Translations under genes and position numbers: made by a program
The notes under the pieces: generated by a model
The model's database searches: none
The model's input: the letters and a program-made list of their open reading frames with translations, nothing else
What the model was told of the DNA's origin: nothing
NCBI GenBank assembly: GCA_002298995.1
Contig: DBMO01000024.1
Location: 26,842 to 90,841 of the forward strand
Direction: 5' to 3'
Origin: Desulfarculales bacterium UBA696
GTDB taxonomy: Bacteria; Desulfobacterota; Syntrophobacteria; Syntrophobacterales; Syntrophobacteraceae
Length of the DNA: 64,000 bases
Part shown: positions 44,201 to 51,548 of the stretch, piece after piece
Numbering within the stretch: position 1 is the stretch's first letter
How the letters are laid out: the number at the start of each line of letters is the position of its first letter

Positions 44201-44487
44201 AGGGCATGATGAAGACCAAGGATGACCTGCGACACGCGATTGTGGAAGGGGCGGTAAAGAGGCTCCGGCCCAAATTCATGACCGTTGCGGTCATGTTCTT
44301 CGGACTGGTCCCGATCATGTGGTCGCTTGGGGCCGGGTCCGATGTCATGAAGCGAATAGCCGCTCCAATGGTGGGAGGAATTTTTACCTCGTTTATCATG
44401 GAACTGCTCGTCTATCCTGCCATCTATGAAGTCTGGCGCTGGCATTTTCACGTGAAAAAGGAGGCCCGCGCCGCGATTCAGGCATGA
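41206..44487 (+). CDS. cusA: Heavy-metal RND efflux pump, CusA/CzcA family
   Basis: 1093-residue proton-driven inner-membrane pump with twelve predicted helices and two large periplasmic loops. Proton-relay motif 'GAMVDAAIVVVEQTHKKLEH' in TM4. The Met residues that form the CusA metal pathway have counterparts in 'YMPTTVPGISVTEAQ', 'PFSMMETVIVLKPQ' and 'MPIKARVDMLSTGVRTPVGI', which favours monovalent Cu/Ag rather than Zn/Co/Cd. It works as a trimer with CusB-type adaptors. Separated from cusB by 169 bp containing a REP-like palindrome; the ribosome binding site is weak (GAAGAAAGATAAAA), consistent with expression from the same transcript. Confidence 0.93.
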   Translation: MINKVIDFCANNKFIVFVIIGAAFIGGIYSMKNITLDAIPDLSDTQVIIYSKWDRSPDIMEDQVTYPLVSAMLGVPKVKDIRGFSDFGYSFVYVIFEDGTDIYWARSRTLEYLSNILPRLPQGVTVELARDMTAIGWVFQYALVDTTGKHNLAELRSLQDWFMKYELQSLPGVAEVAPIGGFVRQYQVNIDPNSLLTYKIPIEKVMMAIREGNNDVGGRLVELSGREYMVRGRGYIKNLSDIENIVVGSNEMTGTPILVKNIGNVELGPDIRRGVADLDGEGETAGAIVIMRYGENALKVIDRVKAKIAEIEPNLPEGVKIVTAYDRSDLIERSIETLKSTLTEELIIVSLVILIFLWHIPSAIIPIITIPVAVVISFIPMYQMNLTANIMSLGGIAIAIGAMVDAAIVVVEQTHKKLEHWDLEGRPGDFKTVVVNAVKEVGGPSFFALLVIAVSFMPIFVLESQEGRLFKPLAFTKNFSMIIAAFLAITLDPAIRLLFTHMKDFSFRPRLLARLVNAVLVGKIHSEENHPISRPLMRIYHPLVELVLRHQWMTIIAALLVVVLSIFPLLNLGWEFMPPLDEGSLLYMPTTVPGISVTEAQKILQVQDKIIKSFPEVERVMGKAGRAETATDPAPFSMMETVIVLKPQSEWPKIHTWYSDRAPDWLKNILRRAWPDHRSTEELIRGPGGLDAAMQIPGVVNAWTMPIKARVDMLSTGVRTPVGIKILGPDLSKIQEIGQDIEMALKGVPGTSSAYAERTAGGYFLDFELKREELARYGLSIGQVQTTLMSAVGGENISTTIEGRERYPINIRYQRDYRSSVEALQRTMISTEGGAQIPIAQLADIKLVTGPGMIRDENARLSGYVYVDIAGRDVGGYVDDAKAAVAKYVKLPPGYTLTWSGQYENMVRVWERMKVVLPLTLFIVIMLLYFNTRSGAKTAIVLMAIPFSAVGAVWLLYLLNYNLSIAVLVGLIALMGVDAETGVFMLLYLDLAYYAQRDKGMMKTKDDLRHAIVEGAVKRLRPKFMTVAVMFFGLVPIMWSLGAGSDVMKRIAAPMVGGIFTSFIMELLVYPAIYEVWRWHFHVKKEARAAIQA

Positions 44488-44551
44488 TGCCGGCGTGTTC
44501 TTAGGTCAGGTGGAAGTATTTTATGGAAACCAACAGTTAAGAGGGAGAGAA

Positions 44552-44821
44552 ATGAAGAGAATCAAATTGCTGGTCGTTTTTGCGGTCTTTCTCGGGCTGG
44601 TGATCGCGCCGGCCCTGGCCAATTACGCAATGGCCGCCCCCCAAACCAACTGCCCCGTAATGGGCGGTAAAATAAATCAAACTGTTTACACGGATTATCA
44701 AGGCAAGCGCATATATTTTTGCTGCACCGGATGCATCGACACCTTCAAGAAAGACCCGGCCAAGTACATGAAGAAACTGGAAGCCGACAAGGTCGATTTG
44801 GCGCCAGCACCGGCGAAGTAG
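44552..44821 (+). CDS. Secreted YHS-domain protein
   Basis: 89 residues: signal peptide ('MKRIKLLVVFAVFLGLVIAP', cut near 'AMA') and a YHS-like metal-binding domain: 'NCPVMGGKINQTVYTDYQGK' and 'IYFCCTGCIDTFKKDPAKYM'. The Cys-Pro-Val-Met and Cys-Cys-x-x-Cys elements are typical of small YHS proteins found beside copper efflux genes. The ATG at 44552 is preceded by GAGGGAGAGA and lies 64 nt after cusA, so it is probably the third gene of the operon. I infer a periplasmic metal sink or chaperone for the pump. Confidence 0.85.
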   Translation: MKRIKLLVVFAVFLGLVIAPALANYAMAAPQTNCPVMGGKINQTVYTDYQGKRIYFCCTGCIDTFKKDPAKYMKKLEADKVDLAPAPAK

Positions 44822-45367
44822 TTTACATGGGTTATCGATGAGGCTGGCAAGGTCGAGAGACCTTGACGCAACCGAGGTGGTGTTATTCCCGAATGACGCC
44901 TCGGGTTCCAATCAGTGGGTAGCCCGGATTTATACCCGGATGCGGAGCACAAGAGACTCGGCGGAGGCGGCGGAAATCGAGACGGAACTGAATTCCGGGA
45001 CCACCCTCCTGCGCTTCGCGCCCGGATATGAATCCGGGCCACCCCTTCCATTCCCAATACTTTCGCCAACTTATAGGTTAGCGGAACTTTTCCTTTGGGC
45101 AACAGTTCCTAAGGGGGTGCTGCGCGCTCCACACCGAGCATTCCACCCGGTTCCTGCCTGAATAAAATTGACTTTCTTTGCAAAAATGGCATACATCTGA
45201 AAGTAAGTTTGACCCCCGGCCTGATTAGGCCGATGACTGCCATTCCGGGCTCTGGCCACACTCGGAATTGCAATGCGGTACAGCCCGCTCTTCCCGTATC
45301 CGGCCTGCAAGTATTGACAACAATTCTTTCGGCACGTGCTGCTTTGTGTAAAATCAGGAGGGCAACA
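44822..45367. other. Intergenic region with palindrome and MITE-like element
   Basis: The 546-bp gap contains a palindrome CAAGGTC-GAGA-GACCTTG (44848-44865), MITE-like copy 1 (44878-45055) and a small hairpin CGGCC/GGCCG near 45217-45232. No coding potential beyond shadow frames. Confidence 0.5.
44878..45055. mobile_element. MITE-like element, copy 1 (~178 bp)
   Basis: Aligns over its whole length with 48237-48415. It starts TGGTGTTATTCCCGAATGAC and ends near CCATTCCCA. Internally, two hairpins (CCCGGATTTATACCCGG near 44929-44945 and CCCGGATATGAATCCGGG near 45021-45038) are inverted copies of each other, so the element has ~45-bp imperfect inverted arms around a variable ~50-bp core. It encodes no protein. 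Confidence 0.65.
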
Positions 45368-45757
45368 ATGAAAGGAACTCCGAGCCTCATCTCTTTAATC
45401 GCATTAGCATGGATTTGGCTCATTCCCGGCTCGGCCTTGGCGGGCACTGAACTCCCCGCGGATCTCAAGAGCATACCTATCTTCACTGGATCAAAGGTTT
45501 TACAGACCGCTGACGGACCTACGCAGTGCTCAGCTACTTTGCAGGTCCAAGCGGCCAAGGACACCGTTGCCGCATTTTACAGAAAGGTGCTTGAAGAGAA
45601 TGGGTGGAAAGGGGCGGTGGAGTCCCAGTACAATACGGGCGGCGTGCTGCAGTTCGCCAAGGGCGCTGATGTTATTCAAATCGCACTTGTTAACAGAAAA
45701 AAGGGCGACGACATAACTCTGTTATACAACATTGTACACACGCATAAGAAAAAGTAG
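45368..45757 (+). CDS. Small secreted hypothetical protein
   Basis: 129 residues with a signal peptide ('SLISLIALAWIWLIPGSALA'). The mature ~105 residues ('ELPADLKSIPIFTGSKVLQT', 'AAKDTVAAFYRKVLEENGWK', 'YNTGGVLQFAKGADVIQIAL') resemble a compact alpha/beta domain seen in small periplasmic proteins; the 'VAAFYRKVLEENGWK' segment is a recurring phrase in such proteins, which have no assigned function. The ATG at 45368 follows AGGAGGGC. The frame is open further upstream but without a ribosome binding site. One Cys only. No clear link to the neighbouring metal genes. Confidence 0.68.
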   Translation: MKGTPSLISLIALAWIWLIPGSALAGTELPADLKSIPIFTGSKVLQTADGPTQCSATLQVQAAKDTVAAFYRKVLEENGWKGAVESQYNTGGVLQFAKGADVIQIALVNRKKGDDITLLYNIVHTHKKK

Positions 45758-45764
45758 CCAAGGA

Positions 45765-45900
45765 TCAGAAAGTTGGATTTGGGAATCCAGGATTTTGATA
45801 GATTTGGTGACGGATTTTTTTCAATTGCTAACTCCTGGGATCCTCAATTTTAAATCCCTCAATAATTCTCGAACCCAAAATTTTTCAGTCTTCAAATTTT
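45765..45900. repeat. Imperfect GGATTT/AATTCC-type low-complexity tract
   Basis: Degenerate units such as GGATTTGGGAATCCAGGATTTT and ATCCTCAATTTTAAATCCCT form a loose inverted pair, the same sequence style as at 1901-1996 and 21227-21291. Confidence 0.4.
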
Positions 45901-45920
45901 TTTGCCTCTACCTGGCAGGT

Positions 45921-45949
45921 TTGACATTTCATAGTCAATAATTACTTTA
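45921..45949 (+). promoter_or_regulatory. Sigma-70 promoter candidate for the 46-kb RNA
   Basis: A consensus -35 TTGACA (45921-45926) is followed after about 16-17 bp by TACTTT/ACTTTA in an AT-rich stretch. Transcription would start near 45957, just before the structured, gene-free segment that ends in a strong terminator. Confidence 0.55.
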
Positions 45950-45956
45950 TTATTGC

Positions 45957-46156
45957 CTCGCTTCACTCGGATATCTCATGCGGTCCCCGAGTCTGGGGTT
46001 TCCGTCCGATGGGATTGTACGTCGGGGCTCAAGTCGGCTCGCGGCGGGCATCCGATGATGCAGGAGCGGGAGTTCACATACCAAGGAGGTAGGTTTAATG
46101 CCTACCGGGACGTAGCCCCTCAGATCCGGTTGACCGAGAATCTGAGGGGCTTTTTA
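45957..46156 (+). ncRNA. Candidate structured non-coding RNA (~195 nt)
   Basis: A segment without a plausible protein gene lies between a TTGACA promoter and a terminator. It contains a closing pairing of TCGG..ATGC (near 45967) with GCATCCGA (near 46048), a central hairpin region, a strong hairpin GGTAGG-TTTAATG-CCTACC (46088-46106) and a near-consensus AAGGAGGT before a five-codon frame ATG CCT ACC GGG ACG TAG. Length and the 3' string GCGGCGGGCATCC recall the closing stem of 6S RNA (E. coli GCGGCGGCATCTC), but the apical part is too short for a normal 6S, so I leave it unassigned. The downstream gene is on the opposite strand, so this is not its leader. Confidence 0.45.
46114..46156 (+). 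terminator. Rho-independent terminator
   Basis: Stem AGCCCCTCAGA (46114-46124) / TCTGAGGGGCT (46141-46151), perfect over 11 bp, followed by TTTTAA. It ends the candidate RNA; on the minus strand it may also act on the TPP-enzyme transcript. Confidence 0.85.
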
Positions 46157-46296
46157 ATTCTTCCCCACAAACAGCTTCAATACGCCAACAGAGCGAAACC
46201 CAACGCTCCAACGCCCGTAGGGGCATCCCTTATCAACAATCAGTCCTGGTTCTCAAAATCATGTTTGACATCAGCGACAGTGGATGCAGCCGAGCA

Positions 46297-47955
46297 TCAC
46301 TTATAGAGCCCCATGCTTTTCGTGCTGGTGCTGAAGGCTTGAGGGTCGACAAGAACGTTTATGCAGGCAGGTTTGCCGCAAGCTCGGGCGCGGTCCAGGG
46401 CAGGGCGAATCTGGGCCGGCTCTGACACAAGCTCTCCGTAGCCGCCCATCGCCTCGACGATCTTGTCGTAGCGAAGCGGTGATAGGAGATTTGCCACGCT
46501 GCCCCGCTCGGCCCCGTATTTGGCAAGCTGATAATAGCGCACCTGGTTCCAGGCGGCATTGTTAGCCACAACCCCGATGACCGGCATATCGAACCGGATG
46601 AGGGTATCGTAGTCAAAGCCTGTGAGGCCGAAAGCCCCGTCTCCGAACAGGATAAAGACCTCATCGCGCGGTCTGGCGGTTTTGGCCGCAATGGCAAAGG
46701 GTGCGCCGACGCCCAGGGTGCCGAGGGGGCCGGGATCGAGCCAGTTTCCGGGCCGGCGGGTCCTCACCACGCCCGCAGCCATCGTCACGACGTCGCCACC
46801 ATCGGCTATAAAAATTGTATCCTCGCGAATGAATTGGTTTATCTCGTGCGCCAGCCTTAAAGGATGAATTGGAACGGCATCGGAATTAATAAAGGGCACA
46901 TCCAGCAGGGCGGCCCTGGCCTCCATTGCGGTAAGTTCGTCGATCCATTCTCTCCGGCCATCACAAATGCTCAACGCATCGGTAAGCTGTTCCAAAACCG
47001 CACCGGGGTCGCCGTGGATCGGCACATCGATATCGCGGTTGTGGCAAAGTTCCGAATAGTCCAGGTCAACCTGAATTATTTTGGCATCGGGCGAGATGCT
47101 GCCGCCGTAGCCCAGCCTGAAATCGAAAGGAGTGCCGATAATTACCACCACGTCGGCCTTCGAGAGCGCGTGTTTTCTCGACCTGCTGAAAACGGTCCAA
47201 TCATCGGGCAGGCAGCCCCGAGCGGCCCCGTTCAGGTAAGCTGGAATTTTCACCTTGCGCACAAACGCAAGAAGGCTCTCGGATGCGCGGCAGTGCTGGA
47301 CCTGGGTCCCCGCGAGAAGCGCCGGCCGGCTTGCTCCTTCGAGCAGCCTTGCGGCGGCCTCCACCAGCTTTTCATCTCCCCTCGGCCGCCCCAACGAGCG
47401 GAAATTGACCGGGAACTTCACTCCGGATTTTGCGACCGTCCCGTCCAGGACATCACTTGGAATCTCGAGGAATGCAGGTCCCGGCCGACCGCTGTATGCT
47501 TCGCGGATCGCAATTCCCAGGAACTCGGGGATTCTCGCGGTTTCATGCACCGTTGCCGAGAATTTCGAGATGGGCTTCATCATGTCGACGCAATTAAGTT
47601 CCTGGAGTCCGCCTTTGAGGTAATTTCTTATCGGCGCCTGTCCGCCGATAAGAAGCATCGGCACGTTTGCTCGGAAAGCGTTTGCAACCCCGGTTACCGC
47701 ATCGGTTACCCCCGGTCCCGCCGTAACGATTGCAACCCCGCAAACTCCTGTAAGTCGCGTCCAGGCATCCGCGGCGTGTGCGGCCGTTTGCTCATGGCGA
47801 ACGTCGATTACGCGGATACCCTCATCCAGGCACCCATTATAAATATCCATCACGTGGCCGCCGGAAAGGGTAAATACCGCATCCACCCCCTCTTTCTTTA
47901 GAAAACGCGCAACAAGCTGACCGCCGGTGATCGTGGCTGAACCGGAATTTGACAT
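46297..47955 (-). CDS. TPP-dependent enzyme, acetolactate synthase / 2-hydroxyacyl-CoA lyase-like
   Basis: 552 residues with the three-domain fold of TPP-dependent decarboxylases and synthases. The N-terminal PYR domain carries the cofactor-activating Glu in 'VIDVRHEQTAAHAADAW'. The middle domain is Rossmann-like ('LSKADVVVIIGTPFDFRLGY'). The C-terminal PP domain has the TPP/Mg2+ motif 'GDGAFGLTGFDYDTLIRF' ending in 'NNAAWN'. Sequence style resembles acetolactate synthase-like proteins and 2-hydroxyacyl-CoA or oxalyl-CoA lyases; it lacks an adjacent small regulatory subunit, so a biosynthetic IlvB role is not favoured. The ATG at 47955 follows GGGAG and gives 'MSNSGSATITGGQLVARFLK'; an upstream ATG at 47997 is less likely. 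Transcribed alone. Confidence 0.85.
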   Translation of the reverse strand: MSNSGSATITGGQLVARFLKKEGVDAVFTLSGGHVMDIYNGCLDEGIRVIDVRHEQTAAHAADAWTRLTGVCGVAIVTAGPGVTDAVTGVANAFRANVPMLLIGGQAPIRNYLKGGLQELNCVDMMKPISKFSATVHETARIPEFLGIAIREAYSGRPGPAFLEIPSDVLDGTVAKSGVKFPVNFRSLGRPRGDEKLVEAAARLLEGASRPALLAGTQVQHCRASESLLAFVRKVKIPAYLNGAARGCLPDDWTVFSRSRKHALSKADVVVIIGTPFDFRLGYGGSISPDAKIIQVDLDYSELCHNRDIDVPIHGDPGAVLEQLTDALSICDGRREWIDELTAMEARAALLDVPFINSDAVPIHPLRLAHEINQFIREDTIFIADGGDVVTMAAGVVRTRRPGNWLDPGPLGTLGVGAPFAIAAKTARPRDEVFILFGDGAFGLTGFDYDTLIRFDMPVIGVVANNAAWNQVRYYQLAKYGAERGSVANLLSPLRYDKIVEAMGGYGELVSEPAQIRPALDRARACGKPACINVLVDPQAFSTSTKSMGLYK

Positions 47956-48586
47956 GACATTTGCTCCCGCATCGAACTCGCCCCATTCGAAAAGCATTTG
48001 GAGGAAGATGTTTTCAATATTTCAGATGTTCTAGCTCGGATTATCTTGCTAACGAATATGAGAATTTCGCCGCGCTATTCAGGTGGGATATTTCTATCGC
48101 GATTACGGTTTTTAAGCCAGCATTATGGAATAGTCCGGAGAGATGCGGGATGGGGAGGTTTCTAAGAGCGAGGCGTAACCAGCTCCGGGGTGGGCACGAT
48201 GAAGGGGGGGTTGCCCAAATGAGCAATCTCAAAAAATGGTGTTATCGCCGAATGACGCCTCGGGATTCCAATCGATGGATGATCCGGATTTATATCCGGG
48301 TGCGGAGCACAAGAGGTCCGGCCCCGGCGCCGAAAATGAAACGAAACCGAATGTGGGTACCACCCTCTTGCGCTTCGCGCCCGGATATGAATCCGGGCCA
48401 TCCATTCCATCCCACATACAGAGCACGGCGTGGTCAGAACGGGCTGTTGCCCAAACAGATTTGGATTCACGTCCGGGACGGTATCGAAAATCGTCATTCC
48501 CGCGGCGCTTCTGGGCGGGAATCCAGCGGCTTTGCTTCGGCAGGTCAACAACCTTGGGTTTAAAGCCGCCGGATTGTCGCCCGGCC
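47956..48586. other. Intergenic region with MITE-like copy 2
   Basis: 631 bp between the TPP enzyme and the end of the RNase G gene. Contains a GGGGTGGGCACGAT unit near 48189, MITE-like copy 2 (48237-48415) and no supported gene on either strand. Confidence 0.5.
48237..48415. mobile_element. MITE-like element, copy 2 (~179 bp)
   Basis: Clearly homologous to 44878-45055. Ends: TGGTGTTATCGCCGAATGAC on the left, CCATTCCATCCCA on the right. The left arm around CCGGATTTATATCCGGGTGC (from about 48283) is a reverse complement, with few mismatches, of the right arm around CCCGGATATGAATCCGGG (about 48380-48397), including the matching AGCACAAGAG / CTCTTGCGCT flanks. The arms are better conserved than the core, as in non-autonomous transposable elements. 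Confidence 0.65.
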
Positions 48587-50080
48587 CTACACTATTGGCG
48601 CCGGTTCCTGGGCTATTATTTCGATATGGCCTTCGTGGGGCAGGGCCGAGGGGGAGCTCTCGATTATAATCGTGGCCTTGTGGGTTGTTTCGAGATTGGC
48701 TAGTTCGCCCCTTTTACGGTTTAGAAGATAGCTCGCCACCTCGGGGGGAAGCGTTACCCTCAGGCTGGCCGGTTTTTTCTGCACCATGGTTTGCCAGATT
48801 TTGCGGTAATAGCACAGGGCCGCGCTCTCGGTCGAGCGTACCATGCCGGCGCCGAGGCAATTGGGACATTCCCTGTAGGAGCCGCGCAAGATATTGAGCC
48901 CGAGATGCTGGCGCGAAAGCTCCAGTAGCCCGAACCTGGATATGCGTCCAACGGTTATCTTGGCCTTGTCTTTTTTGATCTCTTCCTTGAGGCGCCGTTC
49001 GACTTCGCGCGCGTGCCTCTGCTCGCGCATGTCGATAAAGTCGATCACGATCAGGCCGCCGAGGTCGCGAAGCCTGAGCTGTCTCGGAATTTCTGTCGCC
49101 GCTTCCAGGTTTACCTTGTAAGCCATCTCCTCGACCGCCCCTTCGCTCGTGGTGGTTCGGCCCGAGTTGACGTCAATCGAGACCAGGGCCTCGGTGGGAT
49201 CGAACATCAGGTGCCCACCCGACCGGAGCGGGACCTTTTTGCGGTAGACTTGGGCTATTTGTTCTTCGAGGTTGAACTTTGAGAAGATCGGACCGTCATC
49301 TTTGTGCAGTCGCACGGATTTTTGGTGCCTGGGGCTTATGATGCCGAGGAATTCCTTCACGCGCCTGTAAACGTCACGGTCGTCCACGGTGACGCTTTTA
49401 ATTCCCACGGTGAAGTAATCGCGGATGACGCGAATCGCGAGGTCGTGCTCTTTGTAGATAAGCGCCGGGGCAGGGGTCTCCTGGACGTGCTTTCTGATTT
49501 CCTCCCACATTTTCATCAAGTGGTTGAAATCCTGGACGACCTCGCGCTTGGTGCGGTTCTCCGCCGCGGTGCGAAGTATCACGCCGAAATCTTCGGGCAC
49601 CTTGAGGCTTTTGGCGATCTCTTTCATCCGCTCGCGCCGGTCGCCGCTCTCGATTTTTCGGGACACCCCGCGCTGGTCCTGCCCTGGCATGAGAACGATG
49701 TCGCGCCCGGCCAGCGATATATAGGTGGTGAGCAGGGCGCCCTTGGTCCCCAGCTCCTCTTTTACAACCTGGACCAAGACCTCCTGCCCCTGGTGGATCA
49801 CGTCCTGGATTTTTACGCGATCATCCTGCGTTTCGGAGTCGTAGTATTCCGGGTGGATTTCCGAGAAAGGGAGAAACCCGTTGCGCTCGGCCCCGTAGTT
49901 TACGAAGGCCGCCTGGAGGCTTGCTTGTATGTGGGTGATTATTCCCTTGTAAAGATTGCCAACGACCTTGCCGCGCGTGGCCGTTTCCACGAAAAAGCTC
50001 TCAAGGGTGTGACCCTCGACTATTGCGATCCGGAATTCCTCCGGATGAATCGCGTTTATGATCATTGTCTGGTATGACAT
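48587..50080 (-). CDS. rng: Ribonuclease G/E family endoribonuclease
   Basis: 497 residues, RNase G length. An S1-like RNA-binding domain (~35-125, 'GNLYKGIITHIQASLQAAFV') precedes the catalytic core with the Mg2+-binding Asp residues in 'LVSIDVNSGRTT' and 'GLIVIDFIDMREQRHA' and the zinc-link 'CPNCLGAGMV'. It cleaves single-stranded AU-rich RNA in mRNA turnover and rRNA maturation. Its first ~80 nt overlap the end of the upstream activase-partner gene, an unusually long overlap. It lacks the long C-terminal degradosome scaffold of RNase E. Confidence 0.92.
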   Translation of the reverse strand: MSYQTMIINAIHPEEFRIAIVEGHTLESFFVETATRGKVVGNLYKGIITHIQASLQAAFVNYGAERNGFLPFSEIHPEYYDSETQDDRVKIQDVIHQGQEVLVQVVKEELGTKGALLTTYISLAGRDIVLMPGQDQRGVSRKIESGDRRERMKEIAKSLKVPEDFGVILRTAAENRTKREVVQDFNHLMKMWEEIRKHVQETPAPALIYKEHDLAIRVIRDYFTVGIKSVTVDDRDVYRRVKEFLGIISPRHQKSVRLHKDDGPIFSKFNLEEQIAQVYRKKVPLRSGGHLMFDPTEALVSIDVNSGRTTTSEGAVEEMAYKVNLEAATEIPRQLRLRDLGGLIVIDFIDMREQRHAREVERRLKEEIKKDKAKITVGRISRFGLLELSRQHLGLNILRGSYRECPNCLGAGMVRSTESAALCYYRKIWQTMVQKKPASLRVTLPPEVASYLLNRKRGELANLETTHKATIIIESSPSALPHEGHIEIIAQEPAPIV

Positions 50081-51446
50081 GCCGCCTGTCGTTCCTGTTC
50101 TTGCCCGCTATACGGGATTCACGCCGCTGCGCCGCCTGGTACATGAAAGTGCGCAGGGCAATTTCCCGGTTGGGCTGTATGGCCCCATCGTATGGAGCAT
50201 CGAGATAAGGCATTCGCATCCTGTTAAGAAGCGGCTTGAGAACTGCCGTGGTTATTGCACTGGGCATGCAGGTGAAGGGGAAGACGTTTATCACCCCGTC
50301 AAATCCCTCGTGCACCTGCTCGAGGGCTGCCCCGATGCTTAGCCCGGCTTCAGTGCCGACATCGAAATTATACAGATTATTCCTGTCGAGCCGCTTTTCG
50401 AGTGTTCCTATCCTGTGGTCCTTCTGAATATCTAGATGCTTCAGCGCTCGGCTGTAGCTTCTGTGCTGGCGGAATAGCTGGTAATACTTCTCGATCTGAG
50501 TGGCTGTAAACTTCGGCGCGAGTTCCCGCACCGATGCAAAATCCCTGTTCAGCCAGGCAAGCCTCAAGAGCCGCTTTTGGTCCCTGGCCATATCATACGT
50601 TATGTAATTTATCCACTCCGCAATCGAGGCTATTACCACTTCCCCGCCTAATCTTTCCACGAGCCTCGCTATTTGCTGGTTCGAATCCGGGTGAGTTCTT
50701 ACGTAAATCTCCCCGACTATGCCGATAATCGGCCGGCGGGGCTTTCGGGTGTCGATGAATGTCGCTGCCGTGGAGGCGATGTCCTCGGTCAGGTCATTCA
50801 ATTTCTTCAGCTTTAGCGAAGCTCCACTTTCTTCAATTTCCTCCATCACCGCCGCGAGGGCTTTTTCCATAAAGGAGTCTGTTATGCCCTGGCGAATCTC
50901 GTACGGGCGCACCCGCCAAACGGTACGGTCCATGATATCAGCTATTATTATAGCCGCATAACTCAATTTTCTGAATATCGAAGATGCCTTGGGAGGCATA
51001 ATTGCATCGGCGCTGTAAGAATTCCGGGTCGAAACATAGGTGATAGGGACGTCGCGGAATTCCTCGAACCGGTCCAGAACAAGGCGCTGCATCTTGTTGT
51101 ACATCCCGAACCGGCACGGGCCGTCGGCTTCCGGAAGAAAATAGACGTACCTTTCCGGCTTGAAAGCCGGCCCCAGCCTTTCCTTCTCGCCTTTCAAGAA
51201 ACTTAATATGTCACCTAAAGTCACCTGGCAGGGAAAGCACTCTTTTCCAGAGGTAAATTCCTTCCCCAATGCCAGACCGTCGTAGGTCTTCATTATCCGC
51301 GCATTTACTCCGACAGCCCGGAAGCAGGCCGCAAGCGCCCGAGCCGCAAACGGGGCCATGTCCGGAATAAGCAAAACCTTGCCGGTTACATCGAATTGCT
51401 TTACACCGGTGAGCCGGTCGAAATTCCCGTTATTGGAAGCTCCCAT
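50001..51446 (-). CDS. HgdB/DUF2229-type partner of acyl-CoA dehydratase activase
   Basis: About 481 residues related to the C-terminal part of large 'acyl-CoA dehydratase activase' proteins. Cys-bearing motifs 'SGKECFPCQVTLGDIL' and 'EADGPCRFGMYNKMQR' could bind an iron-sulfur cluster, and 'DVGTEAGLSIGAALEQVHEG' and 'NVFPFTCMPSAITTAVLKPL' add another Cys. In many anaerobes the equivalent region is fused to the ATPase; here it is a separate gene just downstream of it. The last ~45 residues are basic, low in complexity and overlap rng by 80 nt. The start at 51446 ('MGASNNGNF') is preferred; an ATG at 51494 is also in frame. Role: probably electron transfer in ATP-driven radical-dehydratase-like chemistry, substrate unknown. 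Confidence 0.8.
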   Translation of the reverse strand: MGASNNGNFDRLTGVKQFDVTGKVLLIPDMAPFAARALAACFRAVGVNARIMKTYDGLALGKEFTSGKECFPCQVTLGDILSFLKGEKERLGPAFKPERYVYFLPEADGPCRFGMYNKMQRLVLDRFEEFRDVPITYVSTRNSYSADAIMPPKASSIFRKLSYAAIIIADIMDRTVWRVRPYEIRQGITDSFMEKALAAVMEEIEESGASLKLKKLNDLTEDIASTAATFIDTRKPRRPIIGIVGEIYVRTHPDSNQQIARLVERLGGEVVIASIAEWINYITYDMARDQKRLLRLAWLNRDFASVRELAPKFTATQIEKYYQLFRQHRSYSRALKHLDIQKDHRIGTLEKRLDRNNLYNFDVGTEAGLSIGAALEQVHEGFDGVINVFPFTCMPSAITTAVLKPLLNRMRMPYLDAPYDGAIQPNREIALRTFMYQAAQRRESRIAGKNRNDRRHVIPDNDHKRDSSGGIPDRNSRGSHP

Positions 51447-51548
51447 ATCTGCTCTTGCCCCGCCTCGATGGTGTTGGGTTTCGCTCCGCTCCACCCAACC
51501 TGCACGCTAAATTCCAAAATACCTAGATTCCTGAAATTCCCAAATTTT

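Noticed and set aside
46864..47901. 345-codon + strand open frame opposite the TPP enzyme
   Set aside because: Fully antisense to a conserved enzyme with intact TPP motifs; translation is low in hydrophobic core and matches nothing.
50678..50691. GGTTCGAATCC, resembling a tRNA T-arm
   Set aside because: It lies inside the conserved activase-partner gene (coding 'HPDSNQQ' on the minus strand); no acceptor, D or anticodon stems fit around it.
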